Part shown: positions 44,545 through 52,868 of the stretch, piece by piece
How the letters are laid out: each line of letters opens with the position of its first letter
Numbering within the stretch: the first letter of the stretch is position 1
DNA from: Mycobacterium montefiorense
GTDB taxonomy: Bacteria; Actinomycetota; Actinomycetes; Mycobacteriales; Mycobacteriaceae
DNA length: 64,000 nt
Direction: 5' to 3'
Assembly (NCBI RefSeq): GCF_003112775.1
Contig: NZ_BFCH01000028.1
Span: forward strand, 93,167-157,166
Notes under the pieces: generated by a model
Told to the model about the DNA's origin: nothing
Database searches by the model: none
Seen by the model: only the letters and a program-made list of their open reading frames with translations
Position numbers and translations under genes: made by a program

Positions 44545-44781
44545 TTACGTTCCCGCCCCGCTCGCGGTGCTTTGGTCCTGCGCATTCTGCGTGAAGATAT
44601 CGCCGGAAGTCTGACCGTTGTCATTGACGCCGCCGTTGTCGTCGACGTTGACGATGCGGGTGCCGGACGGACCGGACGCCGCAGGTGTTGCGGGGCCGCC
44701 CGGCTGCGCGCCGCCGAACAGTGCGAGTGCCGCGACGGCCGCGGCCCCGGCCAGTGTCACCGGGATCAACCTGTTTGCCAT
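44545..44781 (-). CDS. small secreted or lipid-free exported peptide
   Basis: 78 residues. Signal-like N-terminus MANRLIPVTLAGAAAVAALA, then a low-complexity Gly/Asn/Asp/Ser tail (VNVDDNGGVNDNGQTSGDIF). No cysteine and no recognised family. Convergent with the TetR gene (7-base gap). Coding status is moderately supported by the good signal sequence and codon use. Confidence 0.6.
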   Translation of the reverse strand: MANRLIPVTLAGAAAVAALALFGGAQPGGPATPAASGPSGTRIVNVDDNGGVNDNGQTSGDIFTQNAQDQSTASGAGT

Positions 44782-44881
44782 GCATTCATTTACCGCCCGG
44801 TTCTCAGGTGCACGCTGGGCGCTTTATATCCATCCACTGTGAGGTTCCGGCTGGCACCGTCGGAAGCTAGAGTCGCTAACT

Positions 44882-45865
44882 ATGCGCTTTGGTTTCTTCA
44901 TTCCGCAGGGCTGACGGATGGATTTGGTAGGCATCGATCCCGCGAAACACTGGGCGGTGATGCGGGACTTGGCCGCCTACGCTGATGCCAGCGCCTGGGA
45001 CTCGGTGTGGGTGTACGACCACTTCCACACCGTCCCGATGCCGAGTGCCGAAGCCACGCACGAGGCCTGGTCGTTGATGTCGGCCTACGCCGCGACCACG
45101 TCGCGGGTCAAGCTCGGCCAAATGTGCACGGCGATGAGCTACCGCAATCCGGTTTACCTGGCCAAGGTGGCGGCCACCGCCGACATCATCTCCGGCGGCC
45201 GCATCCAGATGGGTATCGGTGGCGGCTGGTACGAACACGAATGGCGTGCTTACGGTTACGGATTCCCGTCGGCCGGGGTGCGGTTGGGCCGGCTGGACGA
45301 AGGCGTGCAGATCATGCGCGACGCCTGGCGCGACGGCAAGGTCAGCCTCGACGGCAAGCACTACCAGGTCGACGGTGCGATTGTCGAGCCGAAACCGCTG
45401 CAGGACAACGGTATTCCGCTATGGATTGCCGGCGGGGGCGAGAAGGTGACGCTGCGCATCGCCGCCAAGTACGCGCAGTACACCAACTTCACGCCCGAGC
45501 CCGAGGCCTTTGCCCACAAGTCGGAGGTGCTCGCGAGGCATTGTCAGGATCTGGGCACCGACTTCGACGCCATCGTGCGCTCGGCTAACTTCAGCGCGAT
45601 CGTCGGCACCTCCGAGGCCGACGTCAAGGACCGGCAGGCGCGGATACTCGACCGGATCTCCCGCTACGTCCCCCAGGCAGCGGCCGAGGCGATGCTGTCT
45701 GGCGGCTCCGAGGGGGCAACGGGCACAACGGAACAGGTCATCGAGCGCATCGCCAAGGTCCGCGACCTGGGCTGTGAATACGCGATCTGCTACTTCCCCG
45801 AGGCGGCCTACGACCGCTCCGGCATCGAGTTGTTCGAGCGCGAAGTCATTCCCGCACTGAGCTAG
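44882..45865 (+). pseudogene. F420-dependent luciferase-like oxidoreductase with in-frame stop
   Basis: The family normally begins MRFGFFIPQGW followed directly by RMDLVGIDP. Here ATG 44882 reads MRFGFFIPQG and then TGA (44912-44914) exactly where Trp (TGG) is expected, after which the frame continues intact to 45865. The ATG at 44918 could restart translation (315 residues: MDLVGIDPAKHWAVMRDLAA) but loses the first beta strand of the barrel, which carries flavin-site residues. The rest looks healthy: GGRIQMGIGGGWYEHEWRAY and PLWIAGGGEKVTLRIAAKYA. Either a recent nonsense mutation, a sequencing error, or a working shortened protein. Confidence 0.8.
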
Positions 45866-45871
45866 GCGCGC

Positions 45872-46165
45872 TCAGATATCGGTGGTGGTGTACCTCGTCT
45901 TGACCGGAGGTGCGGCCAGCAGGGGAGGCAACTGAGTCACCTTGCCTTCGCCGGCGCGGAAGGCGCGGTAGGCCTCGTCGTGCTCGACCGACTCCCAGAT
46001 TTCGTAGACCAGCCAGTGCGCTTCGTCGTCCTCGTTGACCAGCACGTCGGTGCGGACGTTACCCTCGAACCCGCGGGTGACTTGCAGCGTCCGGCCCATC
46101 AGTTCGCGCCCCGCGCCGACCTCTTCGGGTTTGAATTTGAGCTCGAGTATTACCGTGACCGTCAT
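45872..46165 (-). CDS. antibiotic biosynthesis monooxygenase (ABM)-type small protein
   Basis: 97 residues, dimeric ferredoxin-like fold. MTVTVILELKFKPEEVGAGR, GNVRTDVLVNEDDEAHWLVY and EIWESVEHDEAYRAF match the ABM/quinol monooxygenase layout with a Trp-Glu strand. A possible cofactor-free oxygenase or stress protein. Same strand as the ABC transporter genes upstream (18-base gap), so it may belong to their operon. Confidence 0.85.
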   Translation of the reverse strand: MTVTVILELKFKPEEVGAGRELMGRTLQVTRGFEGNVRTDVLVNEDDEAHWLVYEIWESVEHDEAYRAFRAGEGKVTQLPPLLAAPPVKTRYTTTDI

Positions 46166-46183
46166 CGTCGTCTCCTCGTATCG

Positions 46184-47200
46184 TCACTGTGCGCCGCTCG
46201 CCGCGAGCACACTGCTGAACCTACGGTCGACCCATTTTGCGAACTGCGGCGCCTCCGGAATCTGGTCGGCGGCGGCGAACAAATCGGCCAGGCGTTGTTC
46301 GGCGGCGACCACCTTGTCGTCGAGGGGGATGGGTAGTCGCAGCTGGTGACTCTGAGCGAGTTCGGCGTTTTTGATGTCCAGGCCCACCGCGTTGGCGTAC
46401 TTGCTGGCCCACTCCGGCGGACTCTCCCGCGCCCACTGCGCCGCCCTGTTGTAGCGGATCAACAGATCGGCCAGCGCGGTGTTGCGTTTGGGATCGGTGA
46501 GTGCCCGAATGGAGGCACTTGCGAACTGGTAGCCGTTTTCGGCGGTCCCGATATTGCGCACCTTCAGCGTGAGAGTGGCTTGCGACGTGTAGGGCTCCCA
46601 GATGACCCAGGCGTCGCCTTGTCCGTTGGCGAATGCCGACAGCGCATCGGCGGGCTGCAGGAACACCAGCTTCACGTCTTTTGGCTTCAGGCTCGTATCG
46701 GCAAGGTGTTCAAGCACGTTGGCGTGCGCGGAGCTGCCCTTGGTCACCAGGATTGTCTTGCCCCTTAGATCGGGAACGCTGGCAATCGGGGAACCGGCGC
46801 GCACCAGGATCTGTTCGCCGATCTCGGCGCCGTCCCACACCGAAACCACCCGGGTCTTAGAGTTGGCCGCGGCACCGAAGACGGGTGGGGTGTTGCCGGT
46901 GATCGCGAAGTCGATCTTGCCGGCGGTCAGTGCCTCGATCTGCGGCGGTCCCGAGGTGAATGTCGAGAACGCGATCTTGTAGGGCAGCTGGTCTAGAGCA
47001 CCAGCCGCGCGCAGCAGCGCTTGGGTGCCGCCTTTCTGATCACCCACTTGCAGGGTCACCCCGGCGAGCTCCGACACTGGGACCGGCGGCGGCGATGCGA
47101 TCAACTGCGGTCCCAAAGACCGTGACACACATGCCGGCAAGCTCGCGACGAGCAGCAGCACCAGGGCGGCGCGAATGCCGATGCGGCGTGTGGCCGTCAA
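46184..47200 (-). CDS. ABC transporter substrate-binding lipoprotein (sulfonate/nitrate/taurine type)
   Basis: 338 residues from TTG 47200, whose bases overlap the ATPase stop (TTGA). Signal peptide with lipobox (ALVLLLVASLPAC). The SsuA/NMT1 domain shows LQVGDQKGGTQALLRAAGAL, TSGPPQIEALTAGKIDFAI and GQGDAWVIWEPYTSQATLTL. It captures an aliphatic sulfonate, taurine or similar anion outside the cell for the permease and ATPase encoded next to it. Confidence 0.9.
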   Translation of the reverse strand: MTATRRIGIRAALVLLLVASLPACVSRSLGPQLIASPPPVPVSELAGVTLQVGDQKGGTQALLRAAGALDQLPYKIAFSTFTSGPPQIEALTAGKIDFAITGNTPPVFGAAANSKTRVVSVWDGAEIGEQILVRAGSPIASVPDLRGKTILVTKGSSAHANVLEHLADTSLKPKDVKLVFLQPADALSAFANGQGDAWVIWEPYTSQATLTLKVRNIGTAENGYQFASASIRALTDPKRNTALADLLIRYNRAAQWARESPPEWASKYANAVGLDIKNAELAQSHQLRLPIPLDDKVVAAEQRLADLFAAADQIPEAPQFAKWVDRRFSSVLAASGAQ

Positions 47201-47934
47201 AGCCGAACGCCGAGCTTGTCGAGAAGGTGGGCGCGGTATTGGTCGTGCTGCGCGGTGCGCTCCGACGCTGTGGGCCGCGGTGTTCCGATTTCGATGGTGT
47301 GCGCAACCCGGCCGTCCTCGAGCACCAGCACCCGGTCGGCCAGCTCGATGGCCTCGTCGACGTCGTGTGTGACCAGCAGCACGCCGAACCCGTGATCGCG
47401 CCACAGGTCGAGTAGTAGCGCCCGCATGGAAAGCCGGGTGAGTGCATCCAGCGCGCCGAACGGCTCGTCGAGCAGCAGCAGCTGGGGCTCGGCGACTAGT
47501 GCCCGCGCCAGCGAAACACGTTGTGCCTGACCGCCAGACAGCGTCAGCGGCCATGCGCCCGCATGGTCGGCAAGGCCGATCTCGTCTAGCGCCCGCTGCG
47601 ACCGACCCCGGGCAGCGTGGTGCGACAGGCTGGTGCGGTTGAGGCCGTAGCGCACATTGGTCCACACGTCGCGCCACGGGAACAGCCGCGGCTCCTGGAA
47701 CGCGACGGCCGGCGCGCCGACGACCTCGCGGTCACCGGTGTGATCGGCGGAAAGGCCTGCCAACACCCGCAATACGGTCGATTTGCCACATCCGCTGCGG
47801 CCAACCAGCGCGACGATCTCATGTGTGCGGATCTCGAAGGAGATGCCGTCGAGAACCTTCCGATTGCCGTACCACTTGTCGATATTAGTGAGCCTGCCCA
47901 CCACGGCGGTCTGTCGTTCCGATGTCACTGTCAT
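47197..47934 (-). CDS. ABC transporter ATPase (SsuB/TauB type)
   Basis: 245 residues from ATG 47934 (ATGA overlap with the permease stop). Walker A GRSGCGKST, Q-loop VAFQEPRLFPWRDVW, signature LSGGQAQRVSLARAL, Walker B LLLLDEPFGALD and H-loop LVTHDVDEA. Powers import of a sulfonate or nitrate-like solute. Confidence 0.94.
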   Translation of the reverse strand: MTVTSERQTAVVGRLTNIDKWYGNRKVLDGISFEIRTHEIVALVGRSGCGKSTVLRVLAGLSADHTGDREVVGAPAVAFQEPRLFPWRDVWTNVRYGLNRTSLSHHAARGRSQRALDEIGLADHAGAWPLTLSGGQAQRVSLARALVAEPQLLLLDEPFGALDALTRLSMRALLLDLWRDHGFGVLLVTHDVDEAIELADRVLVLEDGRVAHTIEIGTPRPTASERTAQHDQYRAHLLDKLGVRL

Positions 47935-48743
47935 GTGCGATACCTCAGGGCTCGATGTTCGAGAGCTCGAACGATGGCATCGGTTCCGATGCCGAGCAGC
48001 GCGTAGATAACCAAGCAGAAAATGATGATGTCGATACGCAAGAAGTCGCGGGCGTTGTTGATCAAGAACCCAATGCCCTTGTCCGCGTTGATCTGTTCGG
48101 CGACGATCAGCGTCAGCCACGCGATGGCCAGCGACTGCCGCAGCCCGACTAGAACCTGTGGTGCCGCACTCGGCAGGATGATGACGCGCAGGCGCTTCCA
48201 TAGCGAAAAGCCAAGGACATCAGCGGTTTCCAGCATCTTGGAGTCGACCTGCTTGATCGCGGACACGGTATTGAGGTAGAGCGGGAAGCTGACTCCGAGC
48301 GCGACCAGCAGTACCTTAGGTAGCTCGCCGATGCCGAACCACAGAATGAACAACGGGATCAAGCCGAGGTGCGGCAGCGCGCGCACCATCTGTAGGGGCG
48401 GGTCGACGGTCGCCTCGAACCACCGCGACAACCCGACGGCCACCCCCAAGGCAACGCCGACCACGCCGCCGAGCAGCAGGCCTTCGATTACGCGAAGCCC
48501 GGACACCTCGAGGGCCTCGGCGAGCTTTCCGTTGCGGATCAGTTGCAGGCCGGCATCGAAGATGAGCTGTGGGGCCGGCAGCACGTCCGCAGGGATCAGG
48601 CCGGTCGCGCTGAAGAGCTGCCACAACACCACCAAAACCAACGGGGACGAGATCCGGATGATGGCCCACCGGCGCTGCCTGCGCGGCTTGGCGACCGCGG
48701 CTGCCGGCAGTGCTTCGGCGCCCGTCTCGATGGGTGTGCTCAC
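47931..48743 (-). CDS. ABC transporter permease (SsuC type)
   Basis: 270 residues from GTG 48743. BPD-type permease with several helices and the EAA-like loop ADVLGFSLWKRLRVIILPSA (near residue 185). First gene of the permease-ATPase-binding protein operon. N-terminal ~35 residues are basic and cytoplasmic. Confidence 0.92.
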   Translation of the reverse strand: MSTPIETGAEALPAAAVAKPRRQRRWAIIRISSPLVLVVLWQLFSATGLIPADVLPAPQLIFDAGLQLIRNGKLAEALEVSGLRVIEGLLLGGVVGVALGVAVGLSRWFEATVDPPLQMVRALPHLGLIPLFILWFGIGELPKVLLVALGVSFPLYLNTVSAIKQVDSKMLETADVLGFSLWKRLRVIILPSAAPQVLVGLRQSLAIAWLTLIVAEQINADKGIGFLINNARDFLRIDIIIFCLVIYALLGIGTDAIVRALEHRALRYRT

Positions 48744-48973
48744 GATTATTGGAAGGACCTTTGCGGAGATTCGCGAATGGGACGGCAGCGGCGGCGCCCG
48801 GTCAAACGCTAAGCGGGCCCGGCTTGCACCTGAAGGGTTTGGCTCCGGGTGACGGGAATGGCCACCACCGGGCATGCGGATGAGAATGCCATTTCCACTT
48901 TTCGGAAAGCTGTTATACGGTTCAGTCAGAATTGTTCTTTGGCCCACCGTGGACGTTCCTGGAGGATCCCTCA
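48744..48973. promoter_or_regulatory. intergenic region between ABC operon and DUF35 gene
   Basis: 230 bases that must contain both divergent promoters. No clear dyad with long arms was seen. AGTCAGAATTG and TTATACGG near 48912-48934 could belong to the rightward promoter. GGAGG at 48960 is the ribosome-binding site for the downstream gene. Confidence 0.35.
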
Positions 48974-49387
48974 ATGCAGAAGGCACTCGCTCCCGAGATC
49001 TCGACCTGGCCCGATGAGAACCCGCAGCTGATCGGCAGCCGGTGCGGTGATTGCAGTGCCACCACCTTCCCGGTGCAGCAGCGGTGCCCGCGGTGCAGCG
49101 GCGGAGCGATGAGCGAGGTGCTGTTGCCGCGGACCGGAACCGTGGTGGCCTGGACCACCCAGGGGTTCCCGCCCGGGGCGCCTTACGCCGGCCCAACCGG
49201 CAAGGACTTCGTGCCGTTCGGCGTGGGCCTGGTCCAGCTCGGCGACGTGATCCGCGTCGAGGGTCGGCTGACCGAGAATGACCCGGCCAAACTCCAATTC
49301 GGCCAACAGGTCGAGCTCACCATGGTGCCGTTCACCACCGACGCGGATGGCAACGAGATCATCACGTTTGCTTTCCAGCCGGTCTAG
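48974..49387 (+). CDS. DUF35 OB-fold zinc-ribbon acyl-CoA-associated protein
   Basis: 137 residues from ATG 48974, preceded by GGAGG. Rubredoxin-like zinc ribbon GSRCGDCSATTFPVQQRCPR (CxxC...CxxC), then an OB-fold with VLLPRTGTVVAWTTQGFPP and FVPFGVGLVQLGDVIRVEG. Such proteins pair with thiolase-like lipid-transfer proteins (Ltp) and help bind acyl-CoA in steroid side-chain retroaldol cleavage. Here the Ltp-like partner follows immediately. Confidence 0.93.
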   Translation: MQKALAPEISTWPDENPQLIGSRCGDCSATTFPVQQRCPRCSGGAMSEVLLPRTGTVVAWTTQGFPPGAPYAGPTGKDFVPFGVGLVQLGDVIRVEGRLTENDPAKLQFGQQVELTMVPFTTDADGNEIITFAFQPV

Positions 49388-49401
49388 CAAGGAGTCTCGA
49401 G

Positions 49402-50547
49402 ATGACTAACGACGTAGCCATCATCGGCGTGGGCCTGCACCCCTTCGGCAGGTTCGACAAGACCGCCATGGAGATGGGCGCCGACGCCATCCAGTTCGCG
49501 CTCACCGATGCCGGTGTCCAGTGGAAAGACATCCAGTTCGGCTTCGGCGGCAGTCACGAGGTGTCCAACCCGGACGCGGTGACCCGATTGGTCGGGCTGA
49601 CGGGCATCACCTTCACCAACGTCTTCAACGCCTGTGCTACCGCTGCCAGTGCCATTCAGCAGACCGCCGACACCATCCGGTTGGGCAAGTACGACATCGG
49701 TATCGCCATCGGCTTAGACAAGCATCCGCGTGGCGCCTTCACCGACGACCCCGCCAAGCTGGCACTGCCGCAGTGGTACGCGCAGAATGGGCAGTTCGTC
49801 ACGACCAAGTTTTTCGGGATGAAGGCCAACAAGTACCTGCATGATCACAACATCTCTCAGGCCACCTTGGCCAAGGTTGCCGCCAAGAACTTCCGCAATG
49901 GCGCGCTGAACCCGAATGCGTTTCGTCGCAAGCCAATTCCTGAAGAAGAGATCCTCAACTCGACGGTGCTCAACTATCCGTTGACGCAGTACATGTTCTG
50001 CGCACCCGACGAGGGTGCCGCGGCCGTCATCATGTGCCGCGCTGACATCGCGCACAAGTTTACCGACAAGCCGGTGTACGTGCGCGCCTGCGAGATCCGC
50101 ACCCGCACGTTCGGCGCGTACGAGGTGCATGCCACCTTCGCGCCGTTGGATGAGGACGTCTCACCGACGGTTTACGCGTCCAAGGCGGCCTACGAGGCCG
50201 CGGGCATCGGGCCCGAGGACGTCGACGTCGCTCAACTGCAGGACACCGACGCCGGCAACGAGGTCATTCACATGGCCGAGACGGGCCTGTGCGCCGACGG
50301 TGAGCAGGAGCAGCTGCTGGCCGACGGTGCCACCGAGATTCACGGCTCGATGCCGGTGAACACCGATGGCGGGCTGATCGCCAACGGCGAGCCGATCGGC
50401 GCGTCGGGGCTGCGTCAGATGCACGAACTGGTGCGTCAACTGCGCGGCGAGGCGGGCGATCGCCAGGTTCCCGGCAACCCGCGGGTTGGATTGGCGCAGG
50501 TGTACGGCGCTCCCGGAACCGCGTCGGCGACGATCCTGTCGCTCTAA
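49402..50547 (+). CDS. thiolase-like lipid-transfer protein (Ltp/SCPx type)
   Basis: 381 residues. ATG with AAGGAG upstream, 15 bases after the DUF35 gene. Thiolase fold with Cys in NVFNACATAASAIQQTAD, IAIGLDKHPRGAF, and the C-terminal SCPx-type NTDGGLIANGEPIGASGLRQ. With DUF35 partners these catalyse C-C cleavage (retroaldolase) or thiolysis of sterol-like acyl-CoAs. Its stop codon touches the decayed helicase-end fragment. Confidence 0.93.
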   Translation: MTNDVAIIGVGLHPFGRFDKTAMEMGADAIQFALTDAGVQWKDIQFGFGGSHEVSNPDAVTRLVGLTGITFTNVFNACATAASAIQQTADTIRLGKYDIGIAIGLDKHPRGAFTDDPAKLALPQWYAQNGQFVTTKFFGMKANKYLHDHNISQATLAKVAAKNFRNGALNPNAFRRKPIPEEEILNSTVLNYPLTQYMFCAPDEGAAAVIMCRADIAHKFTDKPVYVRACEIRTRTFGAYEVHATFAPLDEDVSPTVYASKAAYEAAGIGPEDVDVAQLQDTDAGNEVIHMAETGLCADGEQEQLLADGATEIHGSMPVNTDGGLIANGEPIGASGLRQMHELVRQLRGEAGDRQVPGNPRVGLAQVYGAPGTASATILSL

Positions 50548-50631
50548 ATCGCCTGTTCTAGAAGGCTATCCGCGTCGCCGATGATGCTGCCGTAACCCTA
50601 CCCGGCCGGACAGCGCTACCGGCGCGCGGCG
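50545..50631 (-). pseudogene. decayed copy of the ercc3 (XPB) 3' end
   Basis: About 87 bases that align without gaps to 57941-58027, the end of the XPB helicase gene, with roughly 17 differences. Read on the minus strand in the helicase frame it gives RR-stop-RCPAG-stop-GYGSIIGDADSLLEQAI against the intact AEQGYGYIIRDADDLLGPAI. Two stops show it is not coding. It marks the left boundary of the 50.6-57.9 kb island. Confidence 0.88.
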
Positions 50632-50694
50632 AGCTGAGATCGAATAGCTTTAGTGTTCAGCGTATCTCGAAATCTATGGTGTCGATATGCGTCG

Positions 50695-51114
50695 TTATTC
50701 GTCCAGACCGGAGCCGATGTATGCAACGGCCACGAGTTCGATTCGGCCATGCGGCAGCGCTACCACCTGGTATGTCGACCGCGGTGGAAACGGCGCCGCA
50801 AAGAACTCGGCTTGTACCGCATTGAGGGTTCGGAGGTCGCCCAAGTCTGTCAGCATGGCAGTGAGCATGACGATGTCCTTGAGGCTGGCACCAGCCTCCA
50901 GGCAAATCGCCTCGAGGTTGCGGAAGGCTTGGCGGATTGCCACTTCGGGGCTCTCGTCGATGACACGTTGCTCGTGCTGATTGGTGGCGAGCGTACCCCC
51001 AATGTAAACAATGTGGCCGACCCGCACGGCTTGCGAGAAGTTGCCGATGTTAATGCCCGTGTTGTCGGGGGCATCGGCGGCGTGGATGAAATGCTGTGTT
51101 GGAACGTTTTTCAT
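50695..51114 (-). CDS. RidA/YjgF family protein
   Basis: 139 residues from ATG 51114. RidA fold: NFSQAVRVGHIVYIGGTLAT, DESPEVAIRQAFRNLEAICL and the catalytic Arg stretch FFAAPFPPRSTYQVVALP. It hydrolyses enamine/imine intermediates to ketones, usually those made by dehydratases or deaminating enzymes; this fits the neighbouring amidase and aspartate dehydrogenase-like genes. Last gene of the island on this strand, but with its own upstream region (241 bases). Confidence 0.9.
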   Translation of the reverse strand: MKNVPTQHFIHAADAPDNTGINIGNFSQAVRVGHIVYIGGTLATNQHEQRVIDESPEVAIRQAFRNLEAICLEAGASLKDIVMLTAMLTDLGDLRTLNAVQAEFFAAPFPPRSTYQVVALPHGRIELVAVAYIGSGLDE

Positions 51115-51355
51115 AACATCATTGATACCAATACCGTTTGCTGCCGTCAATCGTTGATTGATGTGAATTGTATTGCACCGCAACATATTTCACGCTATCC
51201 ATTCCGAATCCACGCTTACGGGAACGACGGCGCCGGCGCCGATTGATTTCTGCAGTTCCGCGCATTGGGCAACGCGGCAGCAACGAAGGTTCGGACTAGG
51301 CGGCCGGGCCGCGGTCCTTGGGAGCCGCAGACGGCTTCGCGGTGGCTATGCGTTG
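51115..51355 (-). promoter_or_regulatory. RidA upstream region with small dyad
   Basis: 241 bases without a gene. The part next to ridA is AT-rich and contains TCAATC-GTT-GATTGA (51147-51161), a perfect 6+3+6 dyad that could be an operator. The rest is GC-rich and unremarkable. Confidence 0.4.
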
Positions 51356-52066
51356 CTATATCAGTCCGTGAATGAAAGCGCTTATAGCGGATGCTACTTC
51401 GTTCTTGTCATAGTCGATGGTCGCGAGATGCCCTCCTTTGTCGAGAAGTACTGTCGACGTGTCAGGCATGGTCGCGCAAAGATGGTCTGCTGCGGCAGTC
51501 GCGTCGAGAACGTCGTCGTTGCGGCTTGCCAAAATGAGAGTGGGGATCTCGATGGCGGATAGCGAGGGCTGAACTTCGTCGACAGCGTCGAGCGCTGAGA
51601 GGAAGGATTCAATGGGAACGGCTCCGTAATCCGCGGCTGAGACTTGGGGATCCTTGATATCTCCCCCGAAAGGCGAAAGCAGAGTCTCGCCCATGGCTGC
51701 CGCCTGCCGAAGCTGCTGCTTCAAATCTGGTGTGGGGCAAATCAGAGGGTTGATGAGTACGAGGCCGCGAATCTGTTCTCGCAATGGTGTAGCAAGTGTT
51801 AGAGCGAGAGTGGCGCCCATCGAGAGTCCGATCACTACCAGAGATTTTGATCTCTCAAGCGTCTCTGCTGCGGCACATTGAGCTTTGGTGAACCAGTCGT
51901 CCCACGTGCTGCCATACATATCGGCAAGGACCGTGCCGTGGCCGGGCAGTGTTGGTGTCGAGCAGAAATAGCCGAGCCGCGACAGGTATTCGGGCAGCTC
52001 ACCGAAAATTCTGGGGTTCCCGGTGAGTCCGTGTAGCAGAAGGATTGCCGGTTTTGAGGGGATCAT
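51356..52066 (-). CDS. alpha/beta hydrolase (carboxylesterase type)
   Basis: 236 residues. Oxyanion LLLHGLTGNPRIF, nucleophile elbow VIGLSMGATLAL, acid Asp in IPTLILASRNDDVLD and catalytic His in LLDKGGHLATIDYD. Resembles monoacylglycerol lipase/Est30-type esterases. Third-position bases are visibly more A/T than in flanking backbone genes. Its role in the island may be hydrolysis of an ester or of a ring-opened product. Confidence 0.9.
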   Translation of the reverse strand: MIPSKPAILLLHGLTGNPRIFGELPEYLSRLGYFCSTPTLPGHGTVLADMYGSTWDDWFTKAQCAAAETLERSKSLVVIGLSMGATLALTLATPLREQIRGLVLINPLICPTPDLKQQLRQAAAMGETLLSPFGGDIKDPQVSAADYGAVPIESFLSALDAVDEVQPSLSAIEIPTLILASRNDDVLDATAAADHLCATMPDTSTVLLDKGGHLATIDYDKNEVASAISAFIHGLI

Positions 52067-52156
52067 GGTTGTACTCCTTTGAGATTCCGACCATCGGGCG
52101 TTGACCGTCCGCTGGGGATGTGGCTACTTTCGGGTAACTCCTACCGAATGTTCGGA

Positions 52157-52831
52157 TCAAACATGTCCGAATCTGGTAAGGCAATCCTGCAGAGAGTAAC
52201 CCTCGGCGATTGCTTGTCGCACAAGCACTTCGATGTTAGTGAGCTCCTCGGCTCGGATAAGTACGGGGTCGATCAGCTTTGCCGGGATGACTAACGCGCC
52301 GTCGGCGTCTGCGTGAATGAAGTCACCAGGATTCACAGCGACGTGACGGGTGGTTGCCCCGGGCAGGTAGACGGGCTGGTTGTAGTCGGTGACTTTCCAT
52401 CGTCCGATTGACTGAATGGGCGATCGGTAGCGACCAAACACGGGAAAGTCATGTTTCCGTAGCCATTTGAGATCACGTACGCCGCCGTCGACGATTGCTC
52501 CGACAGCGCCACGTTCGGCCATGCCTAGGGCAATCAGTTCTCCGAAGTAGCAGATACCAACGCCCGCTCCCGACCATACGGTGATGTCACCCGGGCATAT
52601 GTCGGCACATGCTGCCATTTTGGTGGGGTCGCCATCGCCGGTGTAGGGCAACATCGCACCCGAAATCGTGAATGCCCATCCGGCAAGCGAGTCTCCCGCC
52701 AATGCGCCCAACGCTGGGTCGAGACCTTGGTCGTGGTAACCGAGTTCATCGAGGACATCCCCCACGTTCGCCGTATCGATTGCCAGGAACCGTGTTCGGA
52801 TTGTTTCGCGTTCTTCAGCGGTGGTGTTCAT
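52157..52831 (-). CDS. RraA-like / HMG aldolase family protein
   Basis: 224 residues from ATG 52831. RraA fold with TANVGDVLDELGYHDQGLDP, GELIALGMAERGAVGAIVDG and the active-site GGVRDLKWLRKHDFPVFGRY. Class II pyruvate aldolases of this fold (4-hydroxy-4-methyl-2-oxoglutarate aldolase) use divalent metal and the GGVRD Arg/Asp; the RNase-E inhibitor RraA does not. In a catabolic cluster the aldolase/decarboxylase reading is more likely. Confidence 0.88.
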   Translation of the reverse strand: MNTTAEERETIRTRFLAIDTANVGDVLDELGYHDQGLDPALGALAGDSLAGWAFTISGAMLPYTGDGDPTKMAACADICPGDITVWSGAGVGICYFGELIALGMAERGAVGAIVDGGVRDLKWLRKHDFPVFGRYRSPIQSIGRWKVTDYNQPVYLPGATTRHVAVNPGDFIHADADGALVIPAKLIDPVLIRAEELTNIEVLVRQAIAEGYSLQDCLTRFGHV

Positions 52832-52868
52832 CGATGAGTGGGTCCTTCCATGGTTCGGGGGTGGTCGG

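Noticed and set aside
44912..44914. Selenocysteine at the in-frame TGA of the F420 oxidoreductase
   Set aside because: The family has Trp here, so TGG to TGA is simpler; no selenocysteine element was seen after the codon.
44918..45865. Treating the shortened oxidoreductase as a normal gene
   Set aside because: The upstream ten codons MRFGFFIPQG match the family start exactly and would be lost, so an interrupted gene describes it better.
51225..51245. GC-rich palindrome (GGCGCCGGCGCC) upstream of ridA as an operator
   Set aside because: Short GC palindromes like this are expected by chance in such DNA.
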